Below are positions 21,727 to 23,870 of a DNA stretch of 23,870 nt, in pieces. The stretch lies in assembly GCA_041302975.1 (NCBI GenBank), contig JBFYQC010000098.1, forward strand, positions 1 to 23,870. Direction: 5' to 3'. Positions within the stretch are counted from its first letter, which is position 1. Each line of letters begins with the position of its first letter. Position numbers and translations under genes: made by a program. The notes under the pieces are model-generated. The model had not been told where the DNA came from. It worked only from the letters and a program-made list of their open reading frames with translations, and searched no databases. The stretch comes from UBA6183 sp041302975 (GTDB lineage: Bacteria; Bacteroidota; Bacteroidia; UKL13-3).

Positions 21727-22462
21727 ACTCTGCTAATTTGTTTGTTATTAAATCGTGCACTTGTTGTTTAAGTGCAGGTATATCATCAAGGGTTAATCCG
21801 TCTGTACTTATAGGTTGATGCACGTATTGTAATACCCTTCCTGGTCTAAATCTAAATTTACCATTGTCGGGTAATATTTTCCAGTTGTTAATAATGGTTA
21901 CCGGCAAAATAGGTGTTTGTGTTTCTATAGCTAATTTAAATGCCCCATCTTTAAACCTGCCTAATTTAGGTGTATTGCTAGGTATTGTTCCTTCAGGGAA
22001 AATAACAATGCTACGTTTTTCAAGTTTTAGTTGATCAACCGCACGTTGGTATGCTTTGGCAGCATGGCGAGGGTTTTTGCGATCCACTGCAATATCAATT
22101 GTTCTGAAAAAAATACCAAAAACAGGTACATGTGCCAACTCTATTTTAGCCATAAAATTAAAGTTGATTTTTAGCTTTACGGTTAGGGTTACAATATCTA
22201 ACTTACTGGTGTGGTTGGGCGCTATTACGTATGCTTTACCTTTATGAGTAAAACTTTTTTCTTCAATTTGTTTAACAAAAATTGCCCCACAAAAGAACAA
22301 CCAATGTCCCCAAACTTTACGCAGAAAGTGACCATATTTGTACCATTTAGGATTATTAAGTGTAATGGCAAAACCGGGATACAAAACAATAAACCCGATG
22401 GCCGTCATTATGGCAAAATAAATGGCTAGAACAAATTTTATGGCTTCAATTATTGGTCTCAA
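21710..22462 (-). CDS. plsC: 1-acyl-sn-glycerol-3-phosphate acyltransferase
   Basis: Adds the second acyl chain to lysophosphatidic acid to form phosphatidic acid at the inner membrane. The 250-residue product has an N-terminal membrane helix (about 8-32). The acyltransferase motifs are NHTSKLD (H84, D89) for catalysis, a region around FFRTIDIAVDRKN, and FPEGT (155-159) for substrate binding. Length and motif order fit PlsC. The upstream pyrE gene ends 48 bp away and gatC overlaps its end. Confidence 0.92.
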   Translation of the reverse strand: MRPIIEAIKFVLAIYFAIMTAIGFIVLYPGFAITLNNPKWYKYGHFLRKVWGHWLFFCGAIFVKQIEEKSFTHKGKAYVIAPNHTSKLDIVTLTVKLKINFNFMAKIELAHVPVFGIFFRTIDIAVDRKNPRHAAKAYQRAVDQLKLEKRSIVIFPEGTIPSNTPKLGRFKDGAFKLAIETQTPILPVTIINNWKILPDNGKFRFRPGRVLQYVHQPISTDGLTLDDIPALKQQVHDLITNKLAEYGHKQ

Positions 22463-22510
22463 ATTGTGTGTTAGTTAATAAGGTAAATGCGTTAAATCAA
22501 TAAGCCAATG

Positions 22511-23152
22511 TTAACGTCCCCAAGTATCAGGGCTTTTTCTCCATTCAGCCAAAATGCTCATTTGTTCAGGTTGAATGATGTTTTTACCTACAGCAACATC
22601 AACCAAAACATTATAATTACTTAATGAAAAATAAGGACATTCCGCCTCATCAAAAGCTAACTTAGCGGCATCAAAACCATAGGTAAAAATAGATACCATA
22701 CCTAATACCTCGCAACCATATTCGCGTAATGATTTTATAGCTTGTAAACTACTTTTTCCGGTTGATACCAGATCTTCAACAACTACCACTTTTTGGCCAG
22801 GCTTAATATCTCCTTCTACTTGCTTACCCATACCATGTTTTTTTGCCTCAGAGCGAACATAACCAAAAGGTAAATTGATTTCATCAGCTACCAATGCACC
22901 CGGGGCAATACCGGCTGTAGCTACACCAATAATAGCTTCTGCTCCTGGAAACTCGTTTTTTACCAATTCGCCTAACGATGTTTTAATAAAATTTCGAACA
23001 TGTGGGTGCGATAACGATAAACGGTTATCACTGTATATGGGCGATTTCCATCCGCTAGTCCATGTAAATGGGGCATCAGGACTTAATTTAATGGCATTAA
23101 TTTCTAACAAATATTCCGCTATCTTCGCGGATGTACTATCAACTTGTTGCAT
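22511..23152 (-). CDS. pyrE: orotate phosphoribosyltransferase
   Basis: Joins orotate and PRPP to form orotidine 5'-phosphate in pyrimidine synthesis. The 213-residue product from the ATG at 23152 has the family N-terminus (IAEYLLEINAIKLSPDAPFTWTSGWKSPIYSDNR), the GVATAGIAPGALVAD segment, YVRSEAKKHG and the PRPP loop VVVVEDLVSTGKS at 122-134. A frame to an ATG at 23176 adds eight poorly conserved residues and would overlap the NUDIX gene. The 23152 start leaves only 7 bp to that gene's start codon. It heads a minus-strand run with plsC, gatC, the OmpA-family gene and aroE. Confidence 0.95.
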   Translation of the reverse strand: MQQVDSTSAKIAEYLLEINAIKLSPDAPFTWTSGWKSPIYSDNRLSLSHPHVRNFIKTSLGELVKNEFPGAEAIIGVATAGIAPGALVADEINLPFGYVRSEAKKHGMGKQVEGDIKPGQKVVVVEDLVSTGKSSLQAIKSLREYGCEVLGMVSIFTYGFDAAKLAFDEAECPYFSLSNYNVLVDVAVGKNIIQPEQMSILAEWRKSPDTWGR

Positions 23153-23156
23153 TACG

Positions 23157-23164
23157 CAAATGTA
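23157..23164 (-). promoter_or_regulatory. -7 box immediately before pyrE
   Basis: TACATTTG on the minus strand is identical to the -7 box of the tRNA-tuf operon. It ends 4 bases before the pyrE ATG at 23152, so transcription would begin at or next to the start codon. The -33 region is only partly matched (GTTTA at about 18-19 bp). It overlaps the first codons of the NUDIX gene on the other strand. Confidence 0.45.
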
Positions 23165-23762
23165 TAAAATTTTCATTAACGATAAACCTTTCCTGTTAAC
23201 ATCAACAGATATTAATGATGCACGCTATAAAGCATGCACTAGAGTTAACTACGATCCAACCAAAACTGCGCATTATTTAAAAGATTGTGAAGCGAAAAAA
23301 AATACAGGTTTTGTATTAATTACCGATGATGAAGAATTTGCATTTTTAGATGTGTGTACCCATGTTGCTATAATTGAAGCAGCAGGTGGTGTGGTATTTA
23401 ACAGTAAAAACGAAGTATTGCTGATAAAACGTTTGGGTAAATGGGATTTGCCAAAAGGTAAAATGGAAGGCGAGGAGTTACCAGAAGAAAGTGCAGTGCG
23501 AGAGGTGATGGAAGAATGTGGGATTGATGGATTAACCGTGTTGGAGAAATTGCCAAGCACTTACCATATTTATAAAATGCATAATTTTAACTTTTTAAAA
23601 ATTACGTATTGGTACAAAATGCAAACAGATTTTGATAAGCAATTAACACCTCAAACTGAAGAGAGCATAACCGAAGTAAAATGGGTGGATTGGGATACTA
23701 TTGACCCAGATAATTTAGATACTTATGTTTCTATCATAGAGCTATTGAAAGTAATAAAATAA
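23160..23762 (+). CDS. NUDIX hydrolase with unassigned N-terminal region
   Basis: NUDIX enzymes cleave nucleoside diphosphates linked to another group. The 200-residue product from the ATG at 23160 has a full Nudix box at residues 100-122 (G-KMEGE-E-LPEESAV-RE-VM-EE-C-GI), preceded by GGVVFNSKNEVLLIKRLGKWDLPKG. The C-terminal part ends in a VKWVDWDTI segment typical of the fold. The first 65-70 residues (MYKIFINDKPFLL...) are not part of the Nudix domain and I cannot assign them. The frame is open far upstream to 22875, but that part lies antisense to pyrE. The substrate is unknown. This is the only gene on the plus strand. Confidence 0.9.
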   Translation: MYKIFINDKPFLLTSTDINDARYKACTRVNYDPTKTAHYLKDCEAKKNTGFVLITDDEEFAFLDVCTHVAIIEAAGGVVFNSKNEVLLIKRLGKWDLPKGKMEGEELPEESAVREVMEECGIDGLTVLEKLPSTYHIYKMHNFNFLKITYWYKMQTDFDKQLTPQTEESITEVKWVDWDTIDPDNLDTYVSIIELLKVIK

Positions 23763-23784
23763 ACGCTAATTTGGTTAAAATATA

Positions 23785-23813
23785 AACGCCACTTCAAAAT
23801 ATGAAGTGGCGTT
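23785..23813 (+). terminator. intrinsic terminator after the NUDIX gene, probably bidirectional
   Basis: AACGCCACTTCA (23785-23796) and TGAAGTGGCGTT (23802-23813) form a perfect 12-bp stem around a 5-base loop, followed by ATTTTTA. On the minus strand the tail is TATATTTTA, so it could also serve a gene converging from the right edge. Confidence 0.9.
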
Positions 23814-23840
23814 ATTTTTATGTGTTATGATTAGCGATTG

Positions 23841-23870
23841 TTAAGCGGCCTGCCCAACTTGTTTTAAGTG
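23841..23870 (-). CDS. possible C-terminal end of a converging gene
   Basis: The minus strand from the right edge reads HLKQVGQAA and then a TAA at 23841-23843. A second frame reads LKTSWAGRLTIANHNT and stops at 23825-23827. Neither can be identified from so few residues. A converging gene is suggested by the bidirectional terminator nearby and by the lack of any plus-strand start that stays open. Confidence 0.25.
   Translation of the reverse strand, partial: HLKQVGQAA

Noticed and set aside
22875..23159. Upstream extension of the NUDIX frame by 95 codons
   Set aside because: It runs antisense to the conserved core of pyrE, shows no family resemblance, and the ATG at 23160 gives a sensible N-terminus.

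Overview
The window looks like a chromosomal segment of an aerobic, non-Bacteroidales member of the Bacteroidota. The DNA is AT-rich, and the best promoters match the Bacteroidota pattern TTTG-N19-TAnnTTTG. Lineage markers are the four-helix CuA subunit of cytochrome oxidase, the tandem subunit III genes, DUF420/DUF983 oxidase accessory genes, a TonB-dependent receptor and a choice-of-anchor L/OmpA protein. Nearly every gene is on the minus strand, so the text below follows transcription from high to low coordinates within each block. I see no transposon, prophage, CRISPR array or integron.

1-5171, translation block: a promoter near 4950-4980 drives tRNA-Thr(TGT), tRNA-Tyr(GTA), tRNA-Gly(TCC), tRNA-Thr(GGT), tuf, tRNA-Trp(CCA), secE, nusG, rplK, rplA, rplJ and rplL, the last cut by the window edge. 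Several RNA hairpins lie between the stable RNAs and tuf and are probably processing sites. 5120-6500: xerC-type recombinase and hpf, closed by a strong terminator at 5120-5150.

6543-18145, respiratory block: a complete aa3-type cytochrome oxidase cluster. It runs coxB (with a cytochrome c domain fused at its N-terminus), coxA, ctaA, ctaB, two subunit III genes, subunit IV, SCO copper chaperone, DUF420 protein, a small CPMC membrane protein, DUF983 zinc-ribbon protein, and a heme/hemoglobin-type TonB-dependent receptor. The structural subunits, heme A synthesis (ctaB then ctaA) and copper delivery (SCO) are together, so the block should be nearly self-sufficient for oxidase assembly. No bc1 complex or alternative complex III is present here.

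18303-23152: a secreted seven-repeat WD40 protein, aroE, a choice-of-anchor L/OmpA protein, gatC, plsC and pyrE, all on the minus strand. A NUDIX hydrolase gene diverges from pyrE with only 7 bp between start codons, and ends at a strong, probably bidirectional terminator (23785-23813). The last bases may hold the tail of a converging gene.

The most interesting points are: the N-terminal cytochrome c fusion on CoxB; a terminator-like hairpin containing the TonB receptor start codon; a palindrome placed over the expected -33 region in front of the uncharacterised CPMC protein; the choice-of-anchor L/OmpA fusion; and the tightly packed pyrE/NUDIX divergent starts. I did not find a clear candidate for a wholly new multi-gene system. 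The oxidase accessory genes of unknown function (DUF420, CPMC protein, DUF983, TonB receptor) are the nearest thing.
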